The notes below the pieces were generated by a model. That model ran no database searches. It saw only the letters and a program-made list of their open reading frames with translations, and was not told the DNA's origin. 64,000 nucleotides of DNA from Prorocentrum cordatum. Its lineage: Eukaryota; Sar; Dinophyceae; Prorocentrales; Prorocentraceae. The stretch covers positions 1 through 64,000 of the forward strand of contig CAUYUJ010000855.1 of assembly GCA_963575745.1 (NCBI GenBank), given 5' to 3'. Made by a program: the position numbers and the translations under genes. Shown here piece by piece: positions 30,759 through 42,414 of the stretch. Position 1 is the stretch's first letter; each line of letters begins with the position of its first letter.

Positions 30759-33130
30759 ATGGCAGCTAGATTGGCAGATCGCAAGGTTACTGTTCTCTCT
30801 CTTTGCTGCGGGGTCGAGACAGCCTCTGTGGCGCTCTCTCAGCTGGGGGCCAAAGTGGTGAGCTATTCATTCGACTCCGACCCCAACCTAGAGAGCGCCG
30901 TCCGGCACGTGCACGATAATTACTGCGAGGGGGGCAAGTTTTTCATCGGGGACAAGGGGGGCATCTGCAGCATCGACAAGAGCACCATTCCCGACGTCGA
31001 GATCATCGTTGCTGGGCCCCCGTGCCCGCCATGGAGTCAATGCGGCTCAGGCCGACTGGCAATGCAGTAAGCAGACCCACGCACTCCGTAGCCCGAGAGG
31101 GTCTATCGTTTTCTCTCGCCATTCTTTTTCCCTCTCCTCTCCCTCTCTATACCCTAACGTTCTTATCTCTCCCCCGCGCTCACTCACTCTCACTCGCTCT
31201 CTCGTCCCCCTCCCTCCCCTCTAGCTCCCCCTCACTCTCCCCTCTCCCTCAGCTCCTTGCTCGTCCCTCTCGCTCTCTCGATCCAGTTCTCTCGTCCTCC
31301 TGTGTCCTTTCTATCGAGATCCACGCTCGCTTCCAGGCGGCTCGTGGAACGACAAGCGCTCGACGCCCTTCAAGGGCACGATTGCGCATGTGCAAGATCA
31401 AGCAGCTAGGCCCTCTAAGAAATTGAAAATCGTATTGATCGAGAATGTCAAAGGGATCGAGAACGGGTCGAAAACTGGCACCAGCCCAATGGACGGCATC
31501 ATCAAAAAGTTGAACGCCGAGGTCCCTGGGTTCAAGTTCTGGTTTTGGGAGGTGGACAGCGTCTGGCACGGGCTGCCCCACTCCAGGCCAAGGATTTCCC
31601 GCGTATAGAAATTTGAGTCTTCCTTATCGTGCTCCTCTTCTGCCTCCTCCTCCTCCTCTTCCTCCTCATCCTCGCATTTTTCCTCCTTGCCCTCGCCTTC
31701 TCATCGTATTCATCCTCATCGTCCTGCCCCTCCTCCCCCTCCTCGTCCTACTTGGGCCGCGGCCCCTCTGTTGGGAGAGGATCTATATATGCGGGAGGCG
31801 CGTGGTCTCGTTTTCGCGCCCTATCCCGTCTATATCGCCCGCGGAGATCACAGTGCAGATGATCGATGCCCGCGAGTTGCTCGATCCCGACCTCGACTCC
31901 AAGGAAGCTGGTCTGACCGAAAAGCAGGCGCGAGGGCAAGTGTCCGAGTTGATTGAATAAGAGGGGACGCGTATGCACATTATACAACATATCTGTATAT
32001 TAACACATACACTGTGTATATATATATATGTGTGTATGCATCTATCCCGCGAGAGGCATGATAGCCTCATGACGAATGAGTGTGCGCATATACACACATA
32101 TATGTACGTATAACAATATTATATATATATATATGATATTCCTGGGGGTCTGGCGGATAAGATCAGAGATGTCGCGCATTTTTCGCAGCGGAATGCTTCG
32201 GGGCGCGAGCTGGACCCATCCGCGAGGGCGAGGGGTTTAGGACCGCGGGAGCACGCTATCCACCCCAACCTTCATCATCCTCCTTGTCCTTCCTTGTCTT
32301 TCGCCTTTTCCAACGCGGTTCTCAATCCTCTGCCTCTTGGCCCGCCACAACTACCCACCATTGCACTCCCTTCGGCGCATCCGGTTCCTCTTGCCGCAGT
32401 CGGACATGAAGCTTCTGCCCGAACGGGCTGCGGCAGAATAGCCCTTCCAACCCCAACGATCGCAACCTCGTGGTCCTTGTCGTCGACGCTCCCTCACTCA
32501 ATCCACGGATCCGCTCCCCCTCGTGTCTCCCTCCCTTCCTCCTGGTCTTGCTTGCTGCCCCTGCTGCTGCTCTTCGTTTTCGTCCTCCACCGCCTCCGCC
32601 CTTATCCCCGCTCGCCCCTGCGCCGATCCTGGGCCCAGGGTGATCCTGGGCCAGGATCGGTGTTGGCGTATAGTTGGTGCATTCCTATCGGACATGGGGG
32701 CCGAGGCTTGCGTTATTATCATTCCCCCTCTCATCAGCATTTGTTTTGCGGCTGCGCCCAGGTGGAAAATTTGGCGGCGCACCGCATGTTGGGTCGGAGC
32801 CGCTGCAAGGAAGGCAAAGGCGATCGTGGCAAGGTGTGGTTCTATGATCTGTCGAGGTCGTCTGGCAAAGTGCGCAAACTAGAGGGGCGTTTTGACGGCG
32901 TCTGCCCGTGCTTGACGACCCGCAACGGCACTCTCTGGGTCGAGGCGGCGCAGTCACCCAAGCATCGCCGTTTCCTTTCTTTCGGCGAGAGATTCGCAAA
33001 GCAGGGTTTGCCATCCGAGCTAGCGGACACGTTTAGCCTCAAGGGTGCTAGCCAAGTTGCTTCAGGCAACGCCATGGCAGTCAATTGCTTGGGCTTGTGC
33101 ATCGCCTGCTGCTACGCTGATAAAGTTTAA
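30759..33130 (+). CDS. DNA (cytosine-5-)-methyltransferase, four exons
   Basis: Transfers a methyl group from S-adenosylmethionine to cytosine C5. Exons: 30759-31050, 31337-31592, 31780-31939 and 32762-33130. Motif I is LSLCCGVETAS (SAM binding), motif IV AGPPCPPWS with the catalytic Cys, motif VI IENVKG, motif VIII GLPHSRPRI across an exon junction, then a target-recognition region with CPCLTTRNGTLW, RFLSFGERF and a terminal GNAMAVN (motif X). About 358 residues, close to a bare catalytic core. Introns are GC-AG (286 nt), GA-AG (187 nt) and GT-AG (822 nt), and the first two have identical bases on both sides of the junction. The ATG at 30759 is my choice; the frame is open further upstream, so a 5' exon may exist. 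Similar enzymes occur both as host genes and inside dinoflagellate retroelements. Confidence 0.85.
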
Positions 33131-33529
33131 GATGCTGGCATAGGTGCAACTCCCAGGGGAACGGGGGGTTAAGATATGAGAGATCATATACACATATGCA
33201 TCTATGTATGTGCCTATGTGTACCTATGATGTTTGAACATGTGTATACACATTTTCCTATACATGTAAATATATGTGTATAGCTATATATGTATGCATGA
33301 TCAAGCCAGGAGCAACTGCTTCATATGTGCACCGCCTGTTGCCACACATGCATCGCTCCAGTTTGTTTATTTTTGTAGTGGCGTCTGTGCGCCCGTCTCT
33401 TCGCCGAGCTCAGTGTCGCTTGCGAGACGCATGCAGCGTTGGCCAAGCTCTGTCGCGTATTCGACAATGTGGAAGCACTGGTAGCAGTGCAGTCCTGAAC
33501 ATCAGGCGCGTGAGCTCGAGTGAGAAGCG
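33131..33529. other. Spacer downstream of the methyltransferase
   Basis: A/T-richer stretch with repeated TATGTGTATA-like phrases (33180-33300), then GC-rich sequence. Nothing recognised. Confidence 0.4.
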
Positions 33530-33790
33530 CCCAAAGAGACCCCTAAGAGGCCCCCAAGGCACTCTAAGAAGGCCCCCCAAGAGAAGGCTCAAGGCACTCT
33601 AAGAAGGCCCAAGGCACTCTAAGAAGGCCCAACGAGGCCCCCAAGAGACCCCCAAGAGGCCCCCCAAAAAAGCTTTCCGAGGCACCCAAGGCGCTCTAAG
33701 AGGCGCCCGTGACCGCCAAGAGGCCACCAAGACGCTCCAAGAGGCCTCCACTGGGGGGCCCTTCCTCTGCGTGCTGCCCACTTCCCTGAT
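33530..33790 (+). repeat. CCAAGAGGCCCCC-type minisatellite
   Basis: Degenerate 13-16 base units built from AAGAGGCCCCC and CAAGGCACTCTAAGAAGGCC. It is the reverse complement of the CTCTTGGGGGCC array at 41510-41765. Confidence 0.85.
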
Positions 33791-34184
33791 CAAGGCACTT
33801 CCTATAGGCGTCGTTTCTGGATGGGCTGGGGGGGGGGGGGCTACGCGAAGCGTCTAGAGTTCACCCCGTCATAGAAACCGATGGCGACGAAGACGACACC
33901 GACGAGGACGACGAATACGACGACGAGGAGCAGGAGGACGAGGAGGGGGGGGCGGGAGGAGGAAACTCGAGGAGGGGGAGGCGGAGACGAAAGAGGAGGT
34001 AGAAGAGCAGCCAACAGCAATAGCCCACACTCACCCGTACGCACTCGAGAAATGACACGACCACGCAGATGATGGCGAGGAGGAGGATGGCGAAGAAGAG
34101 AAGGAGGCGGGGGAAGAAACGTGGACGGGTCGGTCGGACCTTTGCAGTCTTAGCCAAACGCGACGCCGACGGACCTTAAGATTT
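33791..34184. other. Spacer with G-run and GAC/GAG-rich sequence
   Basis: A 10-base G run at about 33830, then GACGA/GGAGG purine-rich sequence. No supported gene. Confidence 0.4.
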
Positions 34185-34385
34185 GAACGCGAGGAGGAGG
34201 AGGAGGACGACGAGGACGAGATCGTGCACGAGGAGGAGGAAGAGGAGGAGGAGGGAAGCGGAGGGAACAAAGGAGGGGAGGTGGAGAAGGATGGGGAGGA
34301 GGAAGAGGAGGAGGATGATGACGATGATGATGATGAGGAGGAGGAGGGGGAGGAGGAGGAGGGGGGAGGGAGGAGGAGGAGTAGA
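34185..34385. repeat. (GAG)n microsatellite
   Basis: GAGGAG and GATGAT trinucleotides, purine-rich on the + strand. Confidence 0.85.
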
Positions 34386-35324
34386 AAGACTACACATCGG
34401 AAACCATGCGCGGAGAACACTCACAAACCAAAACACGGAGGCGGAGGGTGACGAGGGCGACGGCGAGGGCGACGGCGACGAGGGGGACGAGGATGTAGAG
34501 ATGGGGGAGGCGGCAGGATGATGGATGATGCCGCTCTGTGAGTGCAAGGCCCAGGCGGTGCATCATGCTCGAGGGCGGGGCGTCGGGGGAACGCGAGCAA
34601 CTCAAATACCTCGCCCACCTAGGACTCATGGGCCTGGTCATGCACCCGTACATCCTTCTCCTCCCCCTGTTCCGCCGCCTCCTCCTCCAACTCCCTCCAC
34701 CTCTCCCCCCGCCCCCACGCAAATATAATATAATGATTCCTCCTCCTCCTCCTCGCCCACCTCTTCCGCCCCCCCCTCATCCTCGTGCTCGCTCGCCTCG
34801 CGCCCCTCATGTTTCTATCCCTCATGCCCCTCATGCTCGTCCTCGTCCTCCTTCTCGTATTCCGCTCCCTCACCTTCCGTTTCGCTTGGGATGTCCTCGC
34901 GCGTGGGGCCTGTGCCGCGGTGAACGCCTGGGGCGCAGATCGCTCTGGGTGGTCTGCAAAGCTTGCTTATTCCCATGGCTTCGCCGTTTCCGCCGCTCGC
35001 CCCGCTTGAAATTACAGGGCTACGCCCCCCCCCGCCGCCCCGACGACCACCGCGACAACGAAAACAAAGACAACGAATGCGACGGCGACCGAAGCAACGG
35101 GACGACGAACGCGAAACCGTTGCGAGGACGAATCAACGACAACGGCGACGGCGCACCGACATCCAACAACAATTGCACCAACAAGAACAACACCACCACC
35201 ACCGCTAACTACAACAACAACGACATCAACCACACCACCACCACAACCAACAACAACACACATACCACCAATCACGACTACAGTTGCTGCTGCTACCACT
35301 ACTAATAAATGAGAACAACGACCA
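34386..35324. other. Repeat-rich spacer
   Basis: GGCGAC-rich, then CTCCTC-rich (34650-34870), then CAACAACAC-rich (35040-35300) sequence. Open frames exist but follow the simple repeats. Confidence 0.45.
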
Positions 35325-35604
35325 TTCGTATTACTGCAATGCCTACTACTACTACTACTACTACTACTACTGCTACTACTACTACTACTACTGCTACTAC
35401 TACTACTACAACTACTACTACGACTACCACTCACTCACTACTACTACTACTACTACTACTACTACGACTACTACTACTACAACCACTACTACTATTACTA
35501 CTATTACTTCTACGACTGCGCCTACCACTAACTACTACTACTACTACTACGACTACTACTATTACTACTACTACTGTACTACTACTACTACTACTACTAC
35601 TACG

Positions 35605-35639
<35 letters not shown>

Positions 35640-35784
35640 GACTACAACGACGACTACGACTACGACTACGGCTACGACTACGACTACGACTACTACTACG
35701 ACTACTACTACTACTACGACTACTACGACTACTACTACGACTACTACGACTACTACTACTACTACCACTAAACAACTAAGCCTG

Positions 35785-35825
<41 letters not shown>

Positions 35826-35969
35826 GCTACTGCTACTACCACTACTACTACTACGACGACTACTACTACTACCAATACTACTACTACTACTACTACTACT
35901 ACTGCTACTACTACTACTGCTACAACTACTACTACGACCACTGCTACTACCACTACTGCTACTACCACG

Positions 35970-36000
<31 letters not shown>

Positions 36001-36057
36001 CTACTACCACTACCACTACCACTACTACTACTACTACTACTACCACTACTACCACTA

Positions 36058-36096
<39 letters not shown>

Positions 36097-36202
36097 GTAG
36101 TACCAATACTCCTGTAACTACTACTGCTGCTACTACTAGTATTACTACCACTACGGCTACCACTACTACTAGTACTAGAACTAGTACTAGTACTAGTACG
36201 AT

Positions 36203-36241
<39 letters not shown>

Positions 36242-36249
36242 CACTACCA

Positions 36250-36285
<36 letters not shown>

Positions 36286-36361
36286 GTACTACTACTACTA
36301 CTGCTACTGCTACTGCTACTGCTCCGGCTACTACTACACTACTACGACTACTACCACCACC

Positions 36362-36406
<45 letters not shown>

Positions 36407-36480
36407 GCCACGACTGATGCTGCTACTGCCACTACTACTGCTACTGCTACGGCAACTAGTACTATTCATACTGGTACTAC
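35325..36480. repeat. (ACT)n trinucleotide satellite, ~1.15 kb
   Basis: Almost continuous CTA/ACT trinucleotides with CGA, CCA and GCT variants, including short ACTAGT blocks (36085-36310). Frames reading poly-Thr, poly-Leu or poly-Val are artefacts. Confidence 0.95.
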
Positions 36481-37974
36481 CACTGCTATTACACATATTG
36501 CTACATCTACAATTATAGCAACTACAACTACAATCGCGTCAAGACCGAACGTTGTTTTGGACCCGCGTGTTAACCAACGTGGATATCCAATCCAATCGAT
36601 GCCCGCCCTCTTATTCTTCGATCGCCCAACAACGACGGCAGACGGACCGACAACCTTCGGCGGGGAGTGCACGTGGCGACGTTTGCTTGAAAACAAAGTG
36701 GCATTATCTGCGCGTCGGCAGATAATGGCCGCGAATTTCCGCAGCGGCATGATACGATTCGCCGTCGCACTTTGCGTTGTCGGGGCGGGGCCTCCAAGGC
36801 GCGGTCATGGAGGATGCGGGCCTTGCGCCCAAGGGGTCCTGCGTGTTTTTTTTGTTATTTGTGTTGGTTTGATTTGTTTGTTTATTTATGTGTATATATA
36901 TATACACACATACGCATACAGAACACCCTCAATGCAGCGCGGCGATTGGAGCGACGAAAAACAACGCCGCCGCCCCCACCATCCAAATGTGAAAACACAC
37001 GCTTCGAGCCAATTGCCAGCCTCCTTCGCGGACGCGCAAACGTAGCAAAACTTGCTGCTTCCCAGAAAAAGTATGCGATGCCAGATATGGGTCGAGCGCG
37101 CATAAAACATTGTTTTGAGAAAGACGCATGCGCAACAATATGTATACATATAGTTAGATATAGGTGTCTGTGTTGGTGTGCATGTGTGGGTGGTTGTTAT
37201 ATATATATATATCTATTTTATATATATACATGCATATGTATATACATATATATACATATTCAGATAACTTGTATGTGTGAATTTGTACATACTATGTATA
37301 TATATATAAGCACGATGTATGCGCATGTATATGTATTAAAGCTATAAGGCTTGTATATATGTAAGCAACATCAGCATGCGTCAACATGCGCGTAGACGTG
37401 TATCATCATGCGTTTGGTACGTGTGTGGCGCAATGCGAGAAAAGGCGCGGCTATTTGCGAAAAGGCGCGGCAGCCTGGGAACTGGCGCATTTTTGCAAAG
37501 AACTGGCGCGTTTGGAATGCGCCTTATCATCCGGCGCACCGACCCTGTGGGCAGAGGGATCAGAGCGTGCGTGAAGGGCTGGCAACGGCAGCAAGCACTG
37601 TTCCCGCTCGACGGGTGCGCCACCTTTCCCACGGGCGGGGCGCCTACCGAGGGGAGGGGCGCCCCCCCCCCCTCTCTCCCTGGGAGCCAGGCGGGCGTCG
37701 CAGCGCGCGTGGCGGAGGCGGAAATTGGCACCTTCACTGCTCTTCCATCTTTTGACCCAGGCGGCGATTAGCTGTGACCCCCGAAGTCCAACCCCCCCGC
37801 TGTCTGGCCACGCTGCAGTTTCACATCAGCCGCGGCTTGCTGCGACCCTGGAGGACCATCATAGGAGACACCAACCATCAAATTGTGATCACAGCGGCGG
37901 TTAGCTGCGACCCCCGCGGACTGCAGCACAAACATCAGCGACGGTCTGCTGCGACCCCGGGGGGCCACCATGCG
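36481..37974. other. Spacer with TA-rich islands, no supported gene
   Basis: Contains TATATA-type islands at about 36890-36915, 37197-37265 and 37298-37345, and a repeated AAAAGGCGCGGC phrase near 37440-37470. No motif recognised in the short frames. Confidence 0.4.
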
Positions 37975-39525
37975 ACCCTGGACGCGCGCGGGGGCCTGCC
38001 GGAACCACGGGCCCGGGGCCCCCCTCGGGGGCTCAAGGCGCTCTTGCATCCCAGTTATGGCAGCCGAGGGCCGCCCTTCACCACCGCCCCCCGTGCACGC
38101 TTCGTCTTCGCGGCGCCCACTGTCATCAGTTGCAGCGCTGAGAGCAGGTGCGTGAAGGGCGGGCACTGGCAGCTGCTCCTTCCCGCCCAGCAAGGCGGCA
38201 GGTGGCATTGGGGCCCAATGTGATCTGTGACTGCAGTGGGATCTGAGTGTGTGTGTGTGTGTCCCGCGGGTGTTCCTGAGGCTCTTGCATCCCGGCGCTG
38301 TCCTCCCCGGGGCGTCTGCCGTTCGGGCTCGGGTCCCTCCCTCAGGGGCCCAGGTATTTTTGCGCCCCGGTGCTGTTGGTTCAGCGGAGGCGGAGGCACC
38401 ATCCAATCATAGGGATCCACATGTTCCGGCGCGTTGCCGGGACGTGGGAAGCTAAGTTGGAGCCCGCGTCGTCCGTGGCAGTGTCTGGATCAGGGGGCGC
38501 ACCTACCATCATTTTGATGTGTGGCGGTTAGCTGCGACCCCCGAGTCAATGAAAGGGACCGCGACCGGACGCAGCGTCCCTGGACGCACGCGGGGGCCTG
38601 CCTGGACCACGGGCCCGGGGCCCCTTTTGCGGGCTCAAGGCACTCTTGCATCCCAGTTCTGGCAGCCACGGGCCGTCCTTCACCGCCACCCGTGCGCGCT
38701 TCGTCTTCACGGCGCCCACTGTCACCAGTTGCAGCGCTGAGCGCAGGTGAGTGAAGGTTGGACGCTGGCGGCAGCTCCTTCCCGCCCATCTGTGACTGCA
38801 GTGGGATCAGACTGTGTGTCCGGTCCTCCTGGGGCTCTTGCATCCCGACTCTGTCCTCCTTGGAGTGTCTGCCGTTCGGGCTCGGGTCCGCCCTCTGGGG
38901 CCCAGGTGCTCTTGCATCCCGGTGCTGTCGGTTCAGCGGAGGTGGGCACCATCCAATCAATAGAGATCCACATGCTCCGGCGCATTGCCGGGGCGCGGGA
39001 TGCTTAGCTGGAGCCCACGTCGTCCGTTGCAGCGCTGGGATCAGGGGACGCACCTACCATCAATAGTGATGAGCGGCGGTTAGCTGCGACCCCCGAGTCA
39101 ATGAAACGGACCGCAACCGGACACACCAACCATCAAATAGAGATCATAGCGGCGAATATTCGGTGACAGGGGGGCGTCGGCAGAAACGCCCCCCCTGCGC
39201 GCCAGCCTGCCGGCCTGTCGTTTCAGGCTTCAGTTGTGGCAGCTTCAGCTCCAGCGGCGAGTTGCTGCGACCCCCCAGGGCCCATCCCCGGAGGCGCACT
39301 CACTGCTGGCCCACATTCCGCGTTGACTGCTCCCTGGTGGGCTGTCACCCGTTCGCAGTGGACTGCGGCCTCGGTGGGCCATCACCTGTTCGCACACAGT
39401 CAACAGAAACCTCAGCGGCGGTTAGCTGCGACCCCTCCGATGTAAAATGCATGCTAGCGGCGGTTAGCTGCGACCCCCCGTCTTCCACGCAGGTGCCCGC
39501 GGAGAGTAGCTGCGACCCGACCCCC
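37761..39525 (+). repeat. Dispersed 22-bp motif AGCGGCGGTTAGCTGCGACC
   Basis: About ten copies, all on the + strand, starting near 37761, 37827, 37893, 37936, 38522, 39071, 39256, 39413, 39455 and 39500. Five are almost identical; the others vary at GGTTAGC. They lie both inside and outside the tandem duplication. Confidence 0.85.
37975..39092 (+). repeat. Tandem duplication, two diverged ~0.55 kb copies
   Basis: 37975-38542 and 38579-39092 share long co-linear blocks: GGGGGCCTGCC, CTCTTGCATCCCAGTT, CTTCGTCTTC, TTGCAGCGCTGAG, GGCTCTTGCATCCC and the closing CAATGAAA. Copy 1 has about 50 extra bases, including a GT run. No coding motif is shared. Confidence 0.85.
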
Positions 39526-41374
39526 GAAAAGGGCCCGGGAGATGACCATGGCCCCTTGCCCTCGGATTCGGGGCCAGGCCGAGGGTGAGGCGGCGCTTCT
39601 CCCCGCCTCTCCCCTCTCGGGCCTGGCGGGCGCCCCCCGCCCTCGGCCTCGGGGCCTGCCAGACGTGCTATCAGACGTCGGGGTGGTTGCCCCCCCTCCC
39701 AGGGCCGCCCGTGTTACCGCAGAAGGCAGCGCTACCACCAGTGCCGCCCCCCCCCGCTCTCCCCCCGCTGGCGGTGCGTCCCACGCCTGCGGGTCCTCGC
39801 CCCCCCCCTCTGAGGCTTGGCGACGTGCCGGCACGCGCTGCGTGGCCCACAGGCGCTTGTTCCCCCATGCACTGTGGGGTGGTCTCTCGGGCGTTGGGTC
39901 GCCACGGAGCGGTGCAGCCTTCTGAAGCAGGTACAGCGCCCCAGGCTTCCACCAGCTTCCGGCCAGTGCGCTGCACCAAGTTCCGCGACAGCTGCTCCTT
40001 GGCTTGTAGACGTCGTCGCGGGAGTTCGGAGTCTGGCGCTCCACAGGCGACTCACTCCACCGACCTTCCACTCGCCTCCACTGCAGCAGGACCCCCCTGG
40101 CAAGCAGCACAGACGTCATCACCACCCGACGGCGGTGCTCCCAACGCCAGCGGATCTCTTCGCTTCTGGGATCGGCATCGCAGTTGCGCCTTGGGCACAG
40201 CCGCATGGCTCCTCCTGGCACTGGGAGGCGGATTACTGAGGACTGGGCGCTGAGTGGTTCAGCCCGCACGCCTGTGCAGCCTTTGGTTTTCCATTTGAAT
40301 TTAGTTCATTTTGTTATGTGCATGTGCAACTGCGAGTTTGTCTTGCGGGTGCGAGCATTGTCCGTCGACGCTGGCGGCTTTGTTTGCAAATTCGCCTCGT
40401 GCCGTGACCCTGGCGCCACTTTCACTTCGTGACCGTTGCCTCGGAGCCGCCGACCAAAACAAATCCCCCACCAGCCGTTGCGGAGTGGTGCAGCCTTCCG
40501 CAGCAGGTTCAGCCTTTCGGGCCCACCTTCTACTGTTCCTGGTTGCGTTGCCTCCCGGCTCACGACTGCTCAGCCTTCTGGCTAGCTCAAGTCGTCAGGG
40601 CGTTTGGAGCCTGGCACCCCACAGGCGACTCATTCCAATGGCCTCCCACTTGCCATCCCCCAGCATGACGGACTTGACCATCTTGGTCCACGTCTTTACT
40701 GTTTGGGTCGTGCCATGGCAATCATCGAATTCCGAGACACCTTGTCTTGTCGAGCTATCAGGACGTCGTCCACAGCCAGCTCCCCCTTCCAGCCCCGCGG
40801 CTGCTGCGTGAGCGGGTCGGCCGGCTTGTGCCGGCTGTAGCTAATTAGCCAAGTTCGCGTCCCGGACTTTGCTCTCGCCGCCTGACCGTCGTCTCGCGGC
40901 CGCGACCGAAAAAAATATCCCCACCAGCCTTTCAGCCCTGACCTCTGGCGCCGTGTGGCGAACAGGTCCAATTCACATACCTAGTAATCAGCGCCCATGG
41001 TATCGCACGTTTGCAGCTTCCTAGCAGCCCCAGCAACTTGCAGTCCCCACCCTCGGCGCTGCTGCACAGCCCCGGCGCAGCCGCTCCCCCCGGCGGTAGG
41101 TCCTGCTTAGCTCCGCGCGCGCGCCGGCAATTAGTTCCGCTCGTAGCCCGAGTTGACTTGACTCGCCGGTGGCGCTTTCGCCTGCGGTTGCGACGGAAAA
41201 GTACCCCCACCTGCCCATCCAGAAACGATGTCCAGGCGAGTTGAAGTGATCAGGGAAGTGCGGCAGCAAAGAGGAGGACGGCCGAACCGTGCAAAGGAGT
41301 GAGGAGGAGAATGGGGAAATGGATGCATGGATGGATGAAGGAGTGGGAAAAAGGAGGATCAATAGGATGAGGCG
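39526..41374 (+). repeat. Diverged repeat units, no supported gene
   Basis: A block with GGTGCAGCCTTCTGAAGCAG near 39910 recurs as GGTGCAGCCTTCCGCAGCAG near 40486, followed in both by CTGGCGCTCC/CTGGCACCCC and CACAGGCGACTCA about 110-130 bases on, a spacing of about 580 bases. The phrase CCCCACCAGCC/CCCCACCTGCC after a C-GACC-GAAAA run occurs three times (about 40465, 40915 and 41205). Open frames here look like chance. Confidence 0.6.
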
Positions 41375-41490
41375 GAGGAGGAGGAGGAGGAGGAGGAGGA
41401 GGAGGAGGAGGAGGAGGAAGAAGAAGAAGAAGAGAAGGAGGAGGAGCAGGAAGGAGGAACAGGAGGAGGAGGAGGAGGAGGAGGAGGGCA
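41375..41490. repeat. (GGA)n/(GAA)n microsatellite
   Basis: GGAGGAGGA with an AAGAAGAAG centre. Confidence 0.9.
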
Positions 41491-41509
41491 AGCACAAGGG
41501 CCAGAGGTC

Positions 41510-41765
41510 ACTTGGATGCCTCTCGGAACCTCTTGGGGTATCTCTTGGGCGATTCTTGGTGGCCTCCTGGGACGTCTTGGGGGTCTCTTGGCGATCCTGG
41601 GGGGCTCTTCGGGGTCTTGGGTGCCTCGGGGGGGGCCTCTTTGGGTCGCTCAGGGTCTTCTTGGGAGTCTCCTGGGGGCCTCTTGGGGACCTCTTGGGGC
41701 CATCTTGGGGCCATCTTGGGACCTCTTGGGGCCTCCTGGGCGCTTCTTGAGGCCATCTTGGAGGA
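41510..41765 (+). repeat. CTCTTGGGGGCC-type minisatellite
   Basis: About 17 degenerate 14-16 base units, for example GGGGCCTCTTGGGGACC. It is in the opposite orientation to the array at 33530-33790. A shorter trace of the same family lies at about 46790-46890. Confidence 0.85.
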
Positions 41766-42414
41766 GATCAGTCAACGAAGGGGGGTTCCTCAATTACGCC
41801 CCCCCTCTAGGAGGCCAAAATGGAGCCAAAACCGTAGTAAAATCAATGATTTTGGTTTTCTCGCCGAGGCCGTTTTGGACGCTCTAACTACCCGCGGCCC
41901 CCTCCGTCCAGGTCCACGGGGAGGGGGTAGGGGAAGGGGTAAACCCCTCCCAGAAGGGGAAGAGGGAGGGGTGGAAGAGGAAACGCCCTAAACCACCGAC
42001 GCCCAAAGGGCTGGTGGGATTATGTTCAGTTCTCGTGGAAGTACGTTTCGAGCATGTCGAGGCGCTTCGTGCATGTGTTCGATAGCATGGTTGCTGCAGC
42101 TGGCATTGCGAAGAGGCGGTCCTCTTCTCGCCGCCTGAACGGCCCTCTGCGGGAGGTCGCCGGCTACTTGCTGGCGGCCGATGCCTATCCCTCAGTAGTG
42201 TGGACAGTCTCCAGCTGAGCTTTCTCGGACCAGGCCAGCCCGAGAGCGGCGCCGACACCAAGATCATGGGAATGAGACGTACCAGGCGGGCCGGGAGGAC
42301 CCGCATTCAACGGACACTTAATTAGGCAGTCTCCTGGAGGCCGGCGTTTCCCACCGCAGTTTCTTATCCAAATATCGAGCTCGAATTCGTAATTTTTCGA
42401 TTATTTGGCTCTTT
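41766..42414. other. Spacer with one open protein-like stretch
   Basis: The + frame at about 42013-42220 reads as ordered sequence (WDYVQFSWKYVSSM, then Arg-rich) and stops just before the recombinase-like frame. It could be an N-terminal remnant of that gene, but no motif confirms this. Confidence 0.3.

Noticed and set aside
35284-36496. Poly-Thr, poly-Leu and poly-Val/Ser proteins on both strands
   Set aside because: Trinucleotide satellite translated in different frames; no flanking coding motif.
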